64,000 nt of DNA from the NCBI GenBank assembly GCA_008828725.1, contig MEHQ01004277.1:105529-169528 (forward strand), written 5' to 3'. This stretch comes from Saccharina japonica (taxonomy: Eukaryota > Sar > Phaeophyceae > Laminariales > Laminariaceae). Position 1 is the stretch's first letter; each line of letters begins with the position of its first letter. The notes under the pieces were generated by a model. It saw nothing but the letters and a program-made list of their open reading frames with translations, made no database searches and was not told the origin of the DNA. The position numbers and the translations under genes are program-made. Below, piece by piece: positions 21,993-34,330 of this stretch.

Positions 21993-22303
21993 AAGAGTAG
22001 ATAGGGTTGGTTGTATTTACCCTGTCTGCTGTGTACATACCCGTACGAATAGCCAGTATAATGGGTGTCTCTCGTCTCATTGTTGTTTTTCGGACACCCA
22101 GACTCTTCCGGCGCCTGTGTTCCCAACGAAAGTTATCGCTTTTTTTTTCTTGAGTTATCTTTTGTTGTTATCAATCTAGTTGGGTTTTGAAGTCTGATGG
22201 TTCTCCCTATCTATTATATATAGTTAGTATGATGCCCACTACTACTATACAATATGAAACCTAAGTTACTATTAAGAATAACTGTGATTCTCGAAAAACG
22301 GTA

Positions 22304-22572
22304 TTGATAAACGAAGGGGCTTTGGTAATTCTCCACGCTGTCAAATCAAAGGGGGTGCCTTCAGAGGTTCTTTGGGTCGGGGTGGCAGAGACCGCAGTTC
22401 AGGTCAAAAAGTCGAGGAGAAGAAACTCCGTCGTTTATTGTCGCCACCAAAATGGAAAGCAATTCCAATCACTGAAAGAGATGACTCTGGCAGCCTAGTC
22501 TCACAGTCACAAGCAATCTACGTGCGCTCCTCAAGGAGACCTATTGTATACACTACAAGAGTCGTGCACTGA
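22304..22572 (+). other. Unassigned coding-like stretch
   Basis: Two overlapping + frames (22304-22498 and 22372-22572, 64 and 66 codons) have Lys/Arg-rich, protein-like composition (VQVKKSRRRNSVVYCRHQ; KKLRRLLSPPKWKAIPITE). They lie between two gypsy-like remnants and may be part of one. No motif is diagnostic. Confidence 0.25.
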
Positions 22573-22742
22573 CGTTCTTCTACGTCAAACTACCCGCATT
22601 CTCGCTGGCTGTAGATCGGCAATTTACGAGTCTACGACTCAGACCTGGCAAAGAACACCCTTCGTACTCGTATTCGACTAGTCCCCAACTAATGAACTCG
22701 CTGTCCAATCTTATAATACTTGTTTTTTGCACACTCCTTTCC

Positions 22743-23420
22743 TCAATATTGATAGTCTATTCGCAGCACGTAGTTGCTCATAGACCATGACAAGAATCTC
22801 GGTGCAGTTTCTCCCTCGTGAGGGTTATGACATTTCTTGCATCGGTGTACCGACACCCTTGCAGTTATCCCGCGACCCGATTCATTTGTTCGTACCTGCA
22901 TCAAAAGTGACCTTGGTCCCACCTCTCTCCAATCACTCGCATTCCCTGGTCCTACGCACAACATCTTGTATGATCCGGTCCACAACGGTTCTCTGGCCAA
23001 GCTGCCCTCAGCTGGATTGAACACATGTGTTCCTCCTCCCGTTATCCCGTACATCCACGCCCTATCTCCCGCTACGAGTTTCACTCGATTGATCATGACT
23101 GCATCAATGTTTTCATTGGCGGCTTGGGGTTTCGCTTTGGTTAGTCGAACTTTCTCTAGTACTATTGAATACGCTTGCACTTGCGTGTCCCTCATGAACA
23201 TAAAATAAACAAGCTGGTCTCTCTTCCTTCGCTCTGGTGGCCCTTCACGCCAATACCCTCTAAAAACGTAATCAGTAACCTTGGATACCGTCTTATGTGT
23301 ACCTCGTTTGGAGTCAGGCCTATTCCCCTGCGACGTTCCTATTGTTGTGTGCAGCTATTGCGTGTGGCAGTACTGGCGCATGCGACTGTAAGCGTCCACC
23401 ACGATGAACGTTTCTGAAGT
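22743..23420 (-). pseudogene. Ty3/gypsy-like integrase C-terminal remnant
   Basis: Minus strand. The 152-codon frame 22743-23201 has VKLVAGDRAWMYG followed by LAREPLWTGSYKMLCVGPG. This is the GDxVW...W-GPYKVL-VGPG layout of the integrase C-terminal GPY/F module. Upstream on the same strand, another frame reads GLTPNEVHIRRYPRL near 23330, matching the integrase TPFE---GR-PRLP segment, and AIAAHNNRNVAG near 23350. These need at least one frameshift to join, so it is a broken gene. It is opposite in strand to the RT fragment at 21759, so the two belong to different insertions or an inverted one. Confidence 0.65.
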
Positions 23421-23744
23421 TGATCATTGTGTTAGTGTCGCAATCGAAAGAGTGTCATTCGCGTTGCCTGTCTCCAGTCTTGATTAATCTAGGGATGTAC
23501 ATATGCAGAATTGTCAATTTGCAGAGTCCATGAGGTACGCAAATAAACGGTCGCCCAGACGTCCACACGTATATCCCTGAACTCAGCAGGAGCCCAGGGC
23601 TAGCACAGCTGCGCACCCGGCTAGATAGGTGGACTCGCAGAAGCACACAGGTAGTAAAAGACGGAGTGAAATTATTTGGTGTTATCCCAGCAGGTATCCA
23701 TGTCGCTTGCATGCCTACATATCAGTAGACTAGGATATCCTAGT

Positions 23745-23975
23745 GCGTACTGCATGAACCTACTGCTCATGTACGTACGTACACTGAAACGATAACTACT
23801 GCTGTATACGTACCTACTGCACCTACTCGACTACCTACTGATGTACGTCCGAACCTACTGCGCATACCGTGGAGGACAAGCTGCTGTTCCTACTGATGTA
23901 CGTACCTACTGTACTTTCATCCTTAACCACTGAACAAAACTGTTGTACGTACTGTACGTACGGTACTTACAGCCG
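23745..23975. repeat. Irregular CCTACTG-TGTACGTAC repeat
   Basis: CCTACTGC/CCTACTGATG and GTACGTAC recur every ~20-45 bases. This is low-complexity expansion of GTAC palindromes and CTACTG, phrases found throughout the window. Confidence 0.6.
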
Positions 23976-24035
23976 ATGATGGGTGTAGGTGTCTACTCCT
24001 GTAGTACCTACTACACGAAGAAAACAAATCCGAAT

Positions 24036-25320
24036 TCAACGAAAACAAACTGGCAGGGGAGGATAAGGATATACAAGAAGTCGCGACATCCGAACGACGG
24101 CATAACCGGGAGACATTATTCGCTCAGTGTGTAGGCCTCTTGTAGATAATCCAGGATTCACCAGAGTGCACGGACTCCATAGTCTTGATAAGAGCTCGAA
24201 GCCGGGACGATCTGAGAAAGCTATTATCCCAGCCGTAGTACCATCCTTCATTTCAACGGCCACCGCTGCAAGGTGCTCGGAAGTGACACTACCAAGAGTG
24301 GAGGCGACACCACAATAAATTCTGACGGCGAGCATATACGGCACAACAGCAGTCGGAGAAATAGCACTTGAAAACACAAAGCAGGTGATAACGGTCTCAA
24401 GTGCAACGAGTAGGAAGGATTCACGGCAGTATACAGTAGTAATAAGGACGGGAGACATGTCACAGGCGCAGACACTCGCACGAGGTCGTTGCGGCTGCTC
24501 GCTCAGTCGCATGACGCGTGGGGTGGGGCGTGGCCAGTCATGTGAAACGACAACCGAAAATCGGTTTGTTCGGTCGTTCTGTTTCGGTTTTTTCCGACCG
24601 GCCGTTTTCCCCCTCACGTCCCTCAATAACGCCTACATATCTACTTGGAAACCCCGTTATGTATGGACGTGGATACGCACACAGCACACCGCACACAACA
24701 CACAGCAGCACAGCAGCAGCAACAACAGTCGCACAGGGCACAGGGTACAGCGGTACAGCCGTGCGTCGCGACACTGCGAAGGACAACCATGTCCGGTTCA
24801 GGGAGCAGTGCTGACTCTGACCTTGAGCCGGAGGCAGAAACGGGTACTCTGTTACAGCAGCGTCCGCCTCTCGGGCCAGTCCCGAGAGAAGGCTCAACTC
24901 ATTGCTGTTGCGTTCGATGGAGATATAGAGTTTCCTCCTGAAAGCCTAACGGAACCCTCGTCCAGAGCTCTCGAATGCCCCGAATGTCCGGGTGTGGGAC
25001 GCGTAGTGCGTTGGTTAAGTGTAAGCCAAGCGCACACCGGACAATAGACAGGCAAGTGGTAGGCAACGCTCATGCACGGTATGTGGACAGGTGTGGGCAC
25101 TGAGGTGGACACTTGGGTGGTTTGACTGGTTTCTTTCACTTGGGTGGTGTTTAGTAAACACCAGGTGGGAGAAGATAGCCACTATCGACCTTCAGGTGGA
25201 TACGGGGTTTCCACAACAGAATAGCGTTCCTATGACGGGGAACCCATCCTCAACCTCCATCGCTCGAGCGGGGAGCTTCGTACAGCTTGAATCCCGTTGT
25301 GACGATGAACCCTCCGCCTA
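24036..25320. other. No recognisable gene; long overlapping frames
   Basis: Overlapping open frames (220 codons + at 24385-25047; 196 codons - at 24036-24626) lack motifs, and the + frame crosses an ACACAGCAGCAGCAACAACAG low-complexity run at 24680-24730. They are probably chance or old transposon sequence. Confidence 0.35.
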
Positions 25321-25379
25321 GTACTGGCCACGACAGTCGCTTACGCATCATAGTATTGTCCTCTGGCTCACAACCGCTG

Positions 25380-25790
25380 CAACACCCCCCCTACCCGACG
25401 CATACCTATCGTCGGGTCAAAACGGGCATCCCGATTACGGCCCGGTAACAGCGTGTGTGCCCTCCTCCTCCATCCGCGTCGTCGGCCCGGCGTTTGTAAC
25501 ACCTCCACCGTCCGACGTGTTGACTATCGCCGGCCCAGAGCGGGCTTCCCTGCAGTCTGGCGCGCCTTGGTTCCTCGGCGCCCCCGTCGCTGCAACACCC
25601 CCCCAACCCGGCGCGTGTGAGCGTCGGTACCAAGCGGGCATTCCGTGCGATTAACCGATATCCCCTTCCTCCTCGGCTACCCGTCGCTGCGATTCCCCCC
25701 CAGCCCGGCGCATGTGAGTGTCGGTGCCAAGCGGGCATCCCGGTTAAGATCCGGTGACAGCGAGTGTGATTTCCTCCTCCGTCCTACGCC
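25380..25790. repeat. Tandem repeat with GCGGGCATCCCG units
   Basis: The cassette (A)GCGGGCAT(C/T)CCG, then a ~30-bp variable part, then CCTCCTCCTC, then GC(A/T)-ACACCCCCC and CCCGGCGC, appears about three times here and once more at 26690-26830. It is GC-rich and stop-poor, which explains overlapping frames on both strands. Confidence 0.7.
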
Positions 25791-26179
25791 GTCCGCGGGA
25801 AGTTTGGTGGTGTGGCGACGGAGATCTTGTACGATGGCGGGACGTGCGTCCGTGCCGGTCCTTGTCCATTCCTGAGACAGCCGAGCTCGATCAACCGATG
25901 CGTCGTACTACTCCTAAGCGTTTCTTGCCGATTGTAAAACTCAGCCCGCGCGTCATGAATCTATCTGCTCGACTCTTGTTATTGCTGCGTCCACGACGCC
26001 GTCCCCGGAGAACATTCCCACTCGCAACCGCTGGGTGACGTGTTCGATCCAACAACCACGTGTAACACAAAACACAAAACAGAGACGGGCCCTTCTCCCC
26101 AGCACGAACCCGAGACGGTGCTCACCTTCGCCGACCCGTTCGACAGTAGCATGGCAGGTGCTTACCTTTCACCGTCGAA

Positions 26180-27200
26180 GTGGTACCGCCAAGCCTACTT
26201 GCAACATGCACGGGAGATGCTTACCTCATCTCCCGATCGGCGGCGATTGACAAAGTGCTCACCTCACGTTTCAACCGAATACCGCCGAGGTACTCTACCC
26301 AGCTGCTATTGATAGACCGACAAACTCCGGAAATCTACAGAACCCAAATCACAATCAGTCCCAGGTACGCTGGGGAATATCAGCCAGCCCTTCGGACCTC
26401 ACACCCGGACTCCAGATACTGAAGCTCTCAACAACCAGAATCCCGCTTGCCAGATTCCCAACACCCCGAAGACCCCCTGGGTCGCTGTTGATGGTGTTGT
26501 ACAGGGTCGCGATTGATGCTGCCAACCCGACTGGTTCCTCGCGTCTTCGTGACGACCGGTTCTTCTACTGTCTTCGAGATGCTTGCTGTTTAGCTTGCCC
26601 TTCCGTCCCTGTGGACTTGTAGACCCTCCCCGCGACGCTGGTTCGGACAGCCGTGGTGCTTCTCAGTATCCTAGCGCCAGGCCCCACTGCAACACCGCCC
26701 CTGGCCGACGTATAACTACCGTCAGCGCAAAGCGGGCATCCCGGTTATAGGCCGCTGACAGCGTAGGCGCTCTCCTCCTCGCCGTCCCACCACTGTGACA
26801 CCCTTCCAGCCTAGCGCACGTGCGCGCGAGGGCTACCGTCAAACCCACCTGCAACACGCGCGAGAGATGCTTACCTCATCTCTCGATCGGCAGCGATTGA
26901 CAAAGTACTCACCTCATTTTTCAATATAATACAGCCGAGATTCTCTACAGAGCAGCAGCTTTACAGGTCCTTCCATATTCTTCAAATTCTCGAAAGTAAA
27001 GCAGGTCCTGGTTACGGTCGGCCACGTGAGTATCAGCCAGCCGTCCGGATGTCATACCCGGACTGCAGATACTGGAGTTCCCGACAACCAGGATCCAGGT
27101 GCCAGAGGTTCGACTTTCAGAAGACACGCGGGTCGTGTTTGATGGTGTCGCCAAACCGACTCAGTTCTTCGCTCTCCATTGACGACCCGCTCTTCCACTG
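26180..27200. repeat. Direct duplication (~26190-26560 and ~26840-27190)
   Basis: Both copies contain GAGATGCTTACCTCATCTC, CGATTGACAAAGT-CTCACC, AATATCAGCCAGCC/AGTATCAGCCAGCC and CACCCGGACTCCAGATACT or near matches, about 650 bp apart, separated by a further GCGGGCATCCCG unit. In copy 1 a + frame reads YLQHAREMLTSSPDRRRLTK. Possibly an internal duplication of a degraded retroelement; the family is not recognised. A 144-codon minus frame at 27052-27486 overlaps copy 2 and is unassigned. Confidence 0.7.
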
Positions 27201-27691
27201 TTGTGTAACCTTGCTGTTTGTCTCGTCCTCCCGTCCATGCGAATTCGCCCTCGTTCGCGGAGTTTCGTGTGTCACGATAGTTGGGACAGAACGGTGTGGT
27301 CGGGAAAACCGGGAGGGTTAAACCTGCACACAATATTCTCCCGTCAATGTCCTTCATTTCCTCACGTTTCTGTCCATGTTTTTTCCATAAGAGCAAGCTC
27401 TCATCTGTTTCATGCCGCGGCTCAGTCCCCTTTTCGGTTCCACGCCCACTCAAAGGTACTCCGTGCACACCGACGCCACCCATCAAGAGATATTACCAAA
27501 CCTCGATTCCATATATATGTAAATTAAGTAATTAGGGAAAATGGCATTTCCGCCATGCTTCGACCAATTTTGGAGGCTTTCCTCTGAACATTTAACCACG
27601 TATTAGAACCGTACGTGCAAAGATTCTTGCCGCCTGCCCTTTTTTTTGTTTTTTACTAGTTTTGCTCGATTTTGCGTTTTTATCATTTTTT

Positions 27692-29184
27692 GCAAGGGTG
27701 TGTTCGGTAGGGTACGTACTGAAGTGTACCGGGGGTATTTTCTCGGTAAATACCAGTACTAGACACTTCAGTAAGTTCGGTATGGCCTCGATACCGGTAC
27801 CTGACACTTCGGTAAGTTCGACATTTCTTTAATACCGGTACCCGACAACTCGGTACGTTCGGTCTTTTTATTTCACCGGTACCCGACACTTCGGTAAATT
27901 CGGTACGCCTACCCAAATATACCCCAGGTACCGGTATACCCTCGACCGCAATACCGGGGGTACCGGTATTTTTTCGGTACTAGGCACGACACCCTACCGA
28001 ACACTTCGGTAAGTTCGGCTCTTTTTCAATGCCTGTACCCGACACTTCGGTAAGTTCGGTATTGTTACGTTATCGGTACCCGACATTTCATTAAGTTCGG
28101 TACTTTTCCAATACCGGCACCCGGCACTTCGGTAAGTTTGGTACGCCTACCCTAATATACCCCGGGCACCGGTATGCCCTCGACCACAATACCGGCGGCG
28201 ATCGGTGCGGCCTCGATAGGGGGGAATCGGGTTGGTATCCAATACGGACAAACATTATGACATTATACAAGGCTATTTGTTTGTGGCAGCAGCAGCAGTC
28301 TTCTCTACATCTATTTACGTATCATGCATTCTATATATATACGGGTTTGAACGCGACATCTCGAATCCATCGCTGCTCTAATTATATTCATACACTATTG
28401 TACCAGCAGCAGCGGCCGCAGCACAACGCGAGGTCGTCGATGACCTTAACCGTATGCCAAGCTTCGAAGTTGGGAGGTTGGGGTAAAGAAAAAGCTTCAA
28501 GCGTCGCTCTTGATGGCAGTGGCTCGCGTGGACTGTATCAAATGTACAGTAGAGCCCACAGCAGCAGCACATTGCCCAAGTTCGAGCTGCTGCTTTTGCC
28601 CCTCTGGTGCTGTGTTCTGTTGTTCTTGCTGGGGCTGGTGTTGCTCTTAACCGTGATGCCGCTTGCTACGTGGTTGGGATGCGGGCGGCGGCATTGCCGT
28701 TTTCTACACCGTTGCCGCTGCCATCTGTTGGCTGTTGCTATACTGTATACGAGTACACATGTATTTAGGGTATATTCGGTGAGGTACGTACCGAAGTATA
28801 CCGGGAGTATTTGGTCGGTAAATACCGGTACCCGACACATCGGTAAGTCCGGTATTTTTTCAATACCGGTACCCGAACATTCGGTAGGTTCGGTATTTTT
28901 CCAATATCGGTACCTGACACTTCGGTAAGTTCGGTACACTCACATAAATATACCCCGGGTACCGGTATACCCGCGGCCACAATATCGGGGGTACCAGAAA
29001 TTGCTCGGTAGTGTGCTTAATACCCTACCGAACACTTTGGCAAGTTCGGTACTTTTTCAATACCGGTACCGGACATTTCGGTAAGTCCGGTACTTTTTCG
29101 ATACCGGTACCCGACACTGCCGTAAGTTCGGTACGCGCAATAAATATACCCCCGGTACCGGTATTCCCTACCGAACATCCCCTC
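27692..29184. mobile_element. Composite element, copy 1: minisatellite array - core - minisatellite array
   Basis: The left end GGGTGTGTTCGGTAGGG and the right end CCCTACCGAACATCCCC are inverted, giving short TIRs. Two arrays (about 27700-28220 and 28770-29180) are built of ~41-bp units with the motifs TACCGGTACCCGACAC and TTCGGTAAGTTCGGTA. They flank a ~550-bp core (28230-28765). The whole layout and core recur at 56090-57860. It encodes nothing recognisable and is probably non-autonomous. Confidence 0.75.
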
Positions 29185-29870
29185 GGATTTTTGTATCGTC
29201 ACATTTATCGAGGAAAACAAAATAACCAAACAAAAAAGGGCAGGCGGCAAGTGTGTCCATTAGCATATAATTTACACTGTGTCCCAATTTCACGTCTAAA
29301 TTCGTAAAATTGGTCGGGGCATGGCCAGTCTGCTTTAGAAGCATTATTTTGGCTGCCTCAGCTCCTACATACTCGAAAATTATCATAACATAACATATGA
29401 CGAGATAGATGCGCAGAACAGCAGCCCTGCATAGTAGAGCGGCGTACTCGTCAATCCTACATGCATACATTCGAGGTATGATACAGCAGTATATGTGCTC
29501 GTACTCGCATATACAACGCTCGCTTACTGCTGCACCTACTGTTTCTGAAGCGGTACGTACTCATACTAACATTTGCACAGATGCTCCGAGTACCTTGCAG
29601 TAGATTTAATACCGCTCTACACACTGCCTACCGAAAATAACAACCGTACACGCAGTAAATGTGTTATACTGCTGCTGTACTCATACGTGTGTACTAGTAT
29701 GTATCGATCTTGGTCACAAACCTGACACATGCATTGTGTATATGCTGTACAGCTCTTCGTAGTGTGCGAGCCTTCACACCTTCAAACCAGACTAACAACG
29801 ACAAAAAATAAACAACAACAGCAGTAGTAACTGCTTGTGGTATGTTAATTAGTAGTACACGCATTTGGCC

Positions 29871-30116
29871 TCTAAAGGTGTACACGCATTTGGCACAGAA
29901 AGGCGTCGTGGTGGCTCAAGACAGCAGTAACACAGAAGCTCTGGCATGCATTATTCCCTTAGCTGTCGAGCTGACTCGACCCAAACCTCGAGTAACATCG
30001 AGCGGCTCATAAAACATCCTGATGTCCCATATCCAACTACAACAATTCCTATCATGGATGTGGAACTCCTACTATACGATGGATATTATGCGTTGTGTTA
30101 CTGAGTACAATCAACA
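29871..30116. repeat. ~245-bp direct repeat, left copy (solo- or paired-LTR-like)
   Basis: ~90% similar by eye to 33621-33868, from CTCTAAAGGTGTACACGC to GAGTACAATCAACA. The inner boundaries TGTACACG...AATCAACA give TG...CA ends, as in LTRs. No target duplication can be confirmed because both copies share the flanking CTCTAAAGG. Confidence 0.75.
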
Positions 30117-32841
30117 TCCCCCCTGCTCATTATACACAACCAATATAATTCCCCCCTGCTCGGTACATGATAAGGCACGACATTGCAGGGTCGATACATC
30201 GTTTAATCACAACGAACTCATACCAAACTCGGAAACTCAAACTCAAATCTGCAACTCGAAAACCGTATCCTCAAATCAGGGCTCATACAATCTCAAGTCC
30301 AAAGCACATCAAATCAAGAGGAAACTCATCCCGACGATAAGTGAAAACCTATCCTTCAACTCCAGACAAAAAAATGCAACTATGGAAAGTGTGACAGTAC
30401 GTAGTTACACCATACAAATAAAAAAGAAGAAGCAGGTAGAATGTAAGAGATCGCAAGGAACCCCGTTCCCCCGGATAAAAGTCTCCTTTCATCCCCTGCT
30501 CCCGCCATAGATTCACAGGTCGCCACGGTAATGCGAGATAGCATACATACTTCTTCCCAAATAAGTAATCTGGCGCTCAAACCACAGTACCCGAAATCAT
30601 AGTTGCTCGTGCTGGAAACATCGAACACTCTCGAATTTCATTGCCAGGAAAAACGGCATTACCTCAGAATTAGCCAACGAAAAACAGTATCATTCTTCGG
30701 ATTCCTAACTCTTTACCTATACGCTGCTGTACACTTACGCAACGACCGGCAATAAATACTCCATTTATAAACCAACGGAACACTCCTTGATTATCCCCGA
30801 TTACCTCGTATACTAGTACCCAGTATGGGGCCTAGCTGAACCAGGAAAAATTACAACTCCACTCGTATTTTACGAACGTAACCAAATAAACTATATTCAC
30901 GTGTATTCTACATTATTTCAAGTATTCAGACTCAATATCGCTCGATCCAACGCATAAAAAACGCAATGAAGGCGGAATACGACCTAAAGCTCAAAACTAA
31001 GAACATTTAATCTGGACCGAACGCGCCCTCTGGTGCAGTTCAAAGTCACTACAGTCGTGGTCATTTTGCCGTAGACTGAGAGTATTTAATCTTCAACAGT
31101 CAAACTCTCAACGCAATACACATCAAGCAAATCGGTCAGCAAAAACTCAAACAACTAAATAGCTCGTAGAATAAGGCAATCACGTTTCATTCAAAAACCT
31201 AAAACCTACCCACAGTCCCAATAATGCCCCAAACATCCCTACTGCTGGTGCTGCCTCCGCTTCGGCTGCCTCTCTTTCCGGCCTCACAGCGTCGCCGCAG
31301 CTCGGGTCACCCAGCTCATCCCCCTGGGTAAAACCAGCAGTCACCTCGACAGCATAGACTCGAAACAAACAGCAGGGGACAGGTCGTGCGGACCAGAAAT
31401 CAGGGTGGTCACGGGTTTCTGCTCTTTTAATGCATTCATACATACGTATCAGCTTGCAAATCTCTCTTTTTACCGCAACTTAATGAACTCAAATGCCACT
31501 GCATAATGGTTACTTGACAACGACAACATACCGATGATACCACATGATATCCTATACCATCTCGCATCCACGAATAACCGATCACTATATACTGCTGTAC
31601 GTATGCGTAGTATCTCTCTAAATCCTTCGACTTAGTGGACATGTACAGCAGTACCGTGCAAAGTATTTCCTCAGCTCATACTCATAACTCTACCATCAAC
31701 AGCAGTACATACAAGGGTAACGGACACTGGACGGGGGGTTGTTCTTGTATTGTTATCGAGCTGTCGAGTGACAGCTCATGACGAAACATCAAAGGACATT
31801 ATCCAGCAAGCTGCCAGACCTGAAATACCCCATCCTCCCGCAATATACCCGCTGATTCCACGTAGATGTTCTCCTCACACATAATGCCTCATCAATACAT
31901 GAAACTCCTTACTACGAAATTGATAATCTCCGTCGTATCTTTCAGCACAGTCAGCATCCCCCCTGCTCAATACATAAAACCATACAAATTCCCTCCCCCC
32001 TCCTCTGTGCATGGCAAGGCACGACAACGCAGGGTGGACATATCGCAAAGGGGGTTGTGCTACTCTGCAGTCCAGATATATACGATGTAGTATCGTACTC
32101 AACTCTGTGCATACTCGTGTACCCGCCTTACTATATTACTACTGATTTCGTACTTGTATTCAATTAGGGGGGGTTGTGTTGATACGAGACAGCAGCAGTA
32201 CTGATGATGTACGTGTGCGGAAAATTCAACTCATTCTTTCAGGATTTCCTCATCTGCACTTTCAAAATCTACGTCTTACTCGTACGTGGATTGGCACCCA
32301 GCCAGAGCGTCCGACCAGGCAACCACAAACCAGGCATTGTCCCGCAGTAGTACTTGCATGCTATAGCAGTCTACAGGAAAACTTCAGCGAGAGAAGCTAT
32401 ACAAATACGCCTGTGTGTCATACCTCCGTTCCACCATCATAATCTCCAAAACATGCTCCATTATCAATCTCAAATGTGGGGGTATTCATCATTCTTAAAT
32501 CAACACAAAATCAATTCAAGAACGGAAATCATCAACAGCAAGCAACAAATTCATACTCGCCTCGTGCGGGCGAAAGCCCTTGCTGATGGCGTGGTGATCA
32601 TTTCTCATTTTCTCTCTCTCGCTTCGGGCAGCGTCTCCTCTTGCGCCCGTGTTCTGCCTCCCTACCGACGATGCAGACTCCTCCACCAGCCCCCACCTTC
32701 GCTCTCTCCCTCTCCTCCTCCCTTGGGGGCAACCTTCCCCCCGGCTTCCAAATGTCCTCCCCTCCTCCGGCTCTTCGTGCCGACCAACTAACTCCCTCTC
32801 TCTTGCTCTCCTCACTTCCTGCGCAAACTAGACCCACAGTC

Positions 32842-33540
32842 TCAGGCATAAAGCCTGGCTGTACTGGGGTTTTGCGGCGACGGCGGCAACGGCTGTGGCG
32901 GCCATAGCGGCGGCGACGGCGGTGATGACGTGAACGGCGGCAGCGGTGGCCGTAGCAACGGCGGTGGCAGCGGCGGTGGTGTCGATGGCGGCAGTGGCGG
33001 CGGTAGTAGCGGCGACGGCGGCAGCAGCGGCGGCGGCTGTTGCGCTCTTATGTCCCGGCAAGCGCAGCAATCTTCGTACTGCTGCTCTTCTTGCGGACGG
33101 TGCGACTGAAGCAGCTTCTTGCTCTGAAACTGCTGCACTCCCGTGCCTTCGCCTCCAGATCCACGGGGGTCTACCAGCTGCGGCTCATACATGGCGTTGC
33201 TGGGATCGCGCTGCCGCTGCTGGGGCGGCATCTTCTCTCTCTTATCTCCTCTCTCCTCGCTAAGTTCTCTCTCCTCGCATCTAACTAAATCTACAGCAAC
33301 TTTCATCACGACCTCAGCTTGACGCTCATGCCCCATGCGGAGAACCTGAAGTTTTTCCGTCATCGCCGGCACTCGCCATAACCAAAATCTAGCCAAGGCG
33401 AGATCCTCTGCATACGACGCTTGCAGAGCTACCTCTGCGAGTCCGATCTCCTTCCCGAGATCCAGTGACAAGATCTTAATCAAAAGTAGCTGTATCCTCT
33501 CCATACCGACGTCCTCGTGACATCGTATGGGCTCACGCAA
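32842..33540 (-). other. Minus-strand ORF with helical N-terminus and Pro-rich tail (possible gag-like)
   Basis: 232 codons from ATG. Residues 1-110 are mixed and helix-prone (MERIQLLLIKILSLDLGKEI; EERELSEERGDKREK). Residues 150-165 include CCAC. The last ~70 residues are Pro/Leu-rich and come from a GGC/CGG trinucleotide run at 32870-33040. A charged helical region before Cys residues recalls retroelement gag, but a full CCHC knuckle is absent. A real gene is possible; I do not recognise it. Confidence 0.35.
32870..33040. repeat. GGC/GGT-rich trinucleotide tract
   Basis: Imperfect GGCGGC, GACGGCGGC and GGTGGC triplets. All overlapping frames give Ala/Thr, Pro or Gly runs. Confidence 0.85.
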
Positions 33541-33620
33541 CCTGCTCTCCCCTCTGAGTCCCCTCTGGGATGCCAGCGGTCTCCAATAAGATCACCGGTT
33601 ACACTAGTTTGTTGATTGAT

Positions 33621-33868
33621 CTCTAAAGGTGTACACGCATTTGGCACAGGAAGACGTTGTAGCGGCTCAAGACAGCAGTAACACAGAAGCTCTCGTATGC
33701 ATTATTCCCTTAGCTGTCGAGCTGACTCGGCCAAAACCTCGAGTAACATCGAGCGGCTCATAAAACATCCCGATGTCCCATATACCACCACAATAAATCC
33801 TATCAAGCGTGTGGAACTCCTACTATACGATGGATCTTATGCGTTGTGTTACTGAGTACAATCAACAC
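33621..33868. repeat. ~245-bp direct repeat, right copy
   Basis: Partner of 29871-30116, 3.75 kb downstream in the same orientation. It is followed immediately by an ACT microsatellite (33869-33903). Confidence 0.75.
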
Positions 33869-33905
33869 AACTACTACTACTACTACTACTACTACTGCTA
33901 CTGCT
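33869..33905. repeat. (ACT)n microsatellite
   Basis: About ten ACT triplets followed by GCTACTGCTG, directly abutting the end of the 245-bp repeat. Confidence 0.9.
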
Positions 33906-34330
33906 GATGATATCATACGTGTGTGTATGTATATCTTTGATACTGGTCATACATATCCAACCCACACACCTGTGCTTTGGACTGGTCGCAGCTCGTGGTA
34001 GGTACTACTGTTGTACAGCCGTAATAGTACTGATACATACATACAAGGTTCCCCTCCGGGACGTGCCTAGGGGAGTGGCGCAAGGACAAATCGAAAATCT
34101 ACTATTAATACAAAAACATGCGATATTGTATCATACGCATAATATCATATTGCATACTGGTAGTACATACCTGGTAAGTACGACGTTATGAAATATCTGC
34201 GTAGTACTATACATAAAATCAGACGTTTAAAAAACTGTACCTGCATTTTTGGGGATAAAACATACTCGGAAATATGATGGAACCATTAATATTGACTCGA
34301 CCGTTAGAGATTTGTTAAGGATCCCGCCAA

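Larger units (their letters stand above)
30117..33620. other. Interior between the 245-bp repeats
   Basis: Contains a related CCCCCCTGCTC...AAGGCACGACA block at 30117-30200 and again at 31960-32040. There are degraded frames: 30022-30510 (+, 162 codons, overlapping the left repeat), 31180-31443 (-) and the minus-strand region described at 32842-33540. No reverse transcriptase, integrase or protease motif was found, so if this is an LTR element it is non-autonomous or decayed. Confidence 0.45.

Noticed and set aside
24036-24626. 196-codon minus-strand gene
   Set aside because: It overlaps a long frame on the other strand and has no recognisable domain or splice support.
27692-29184. CRISPR-like array (regular ~41-bp repeats)
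   Set aside because: There is no constant repeat with unique spacers; the whole unit repeats and varies, no cas genes are present, and the context is eukaryotic.
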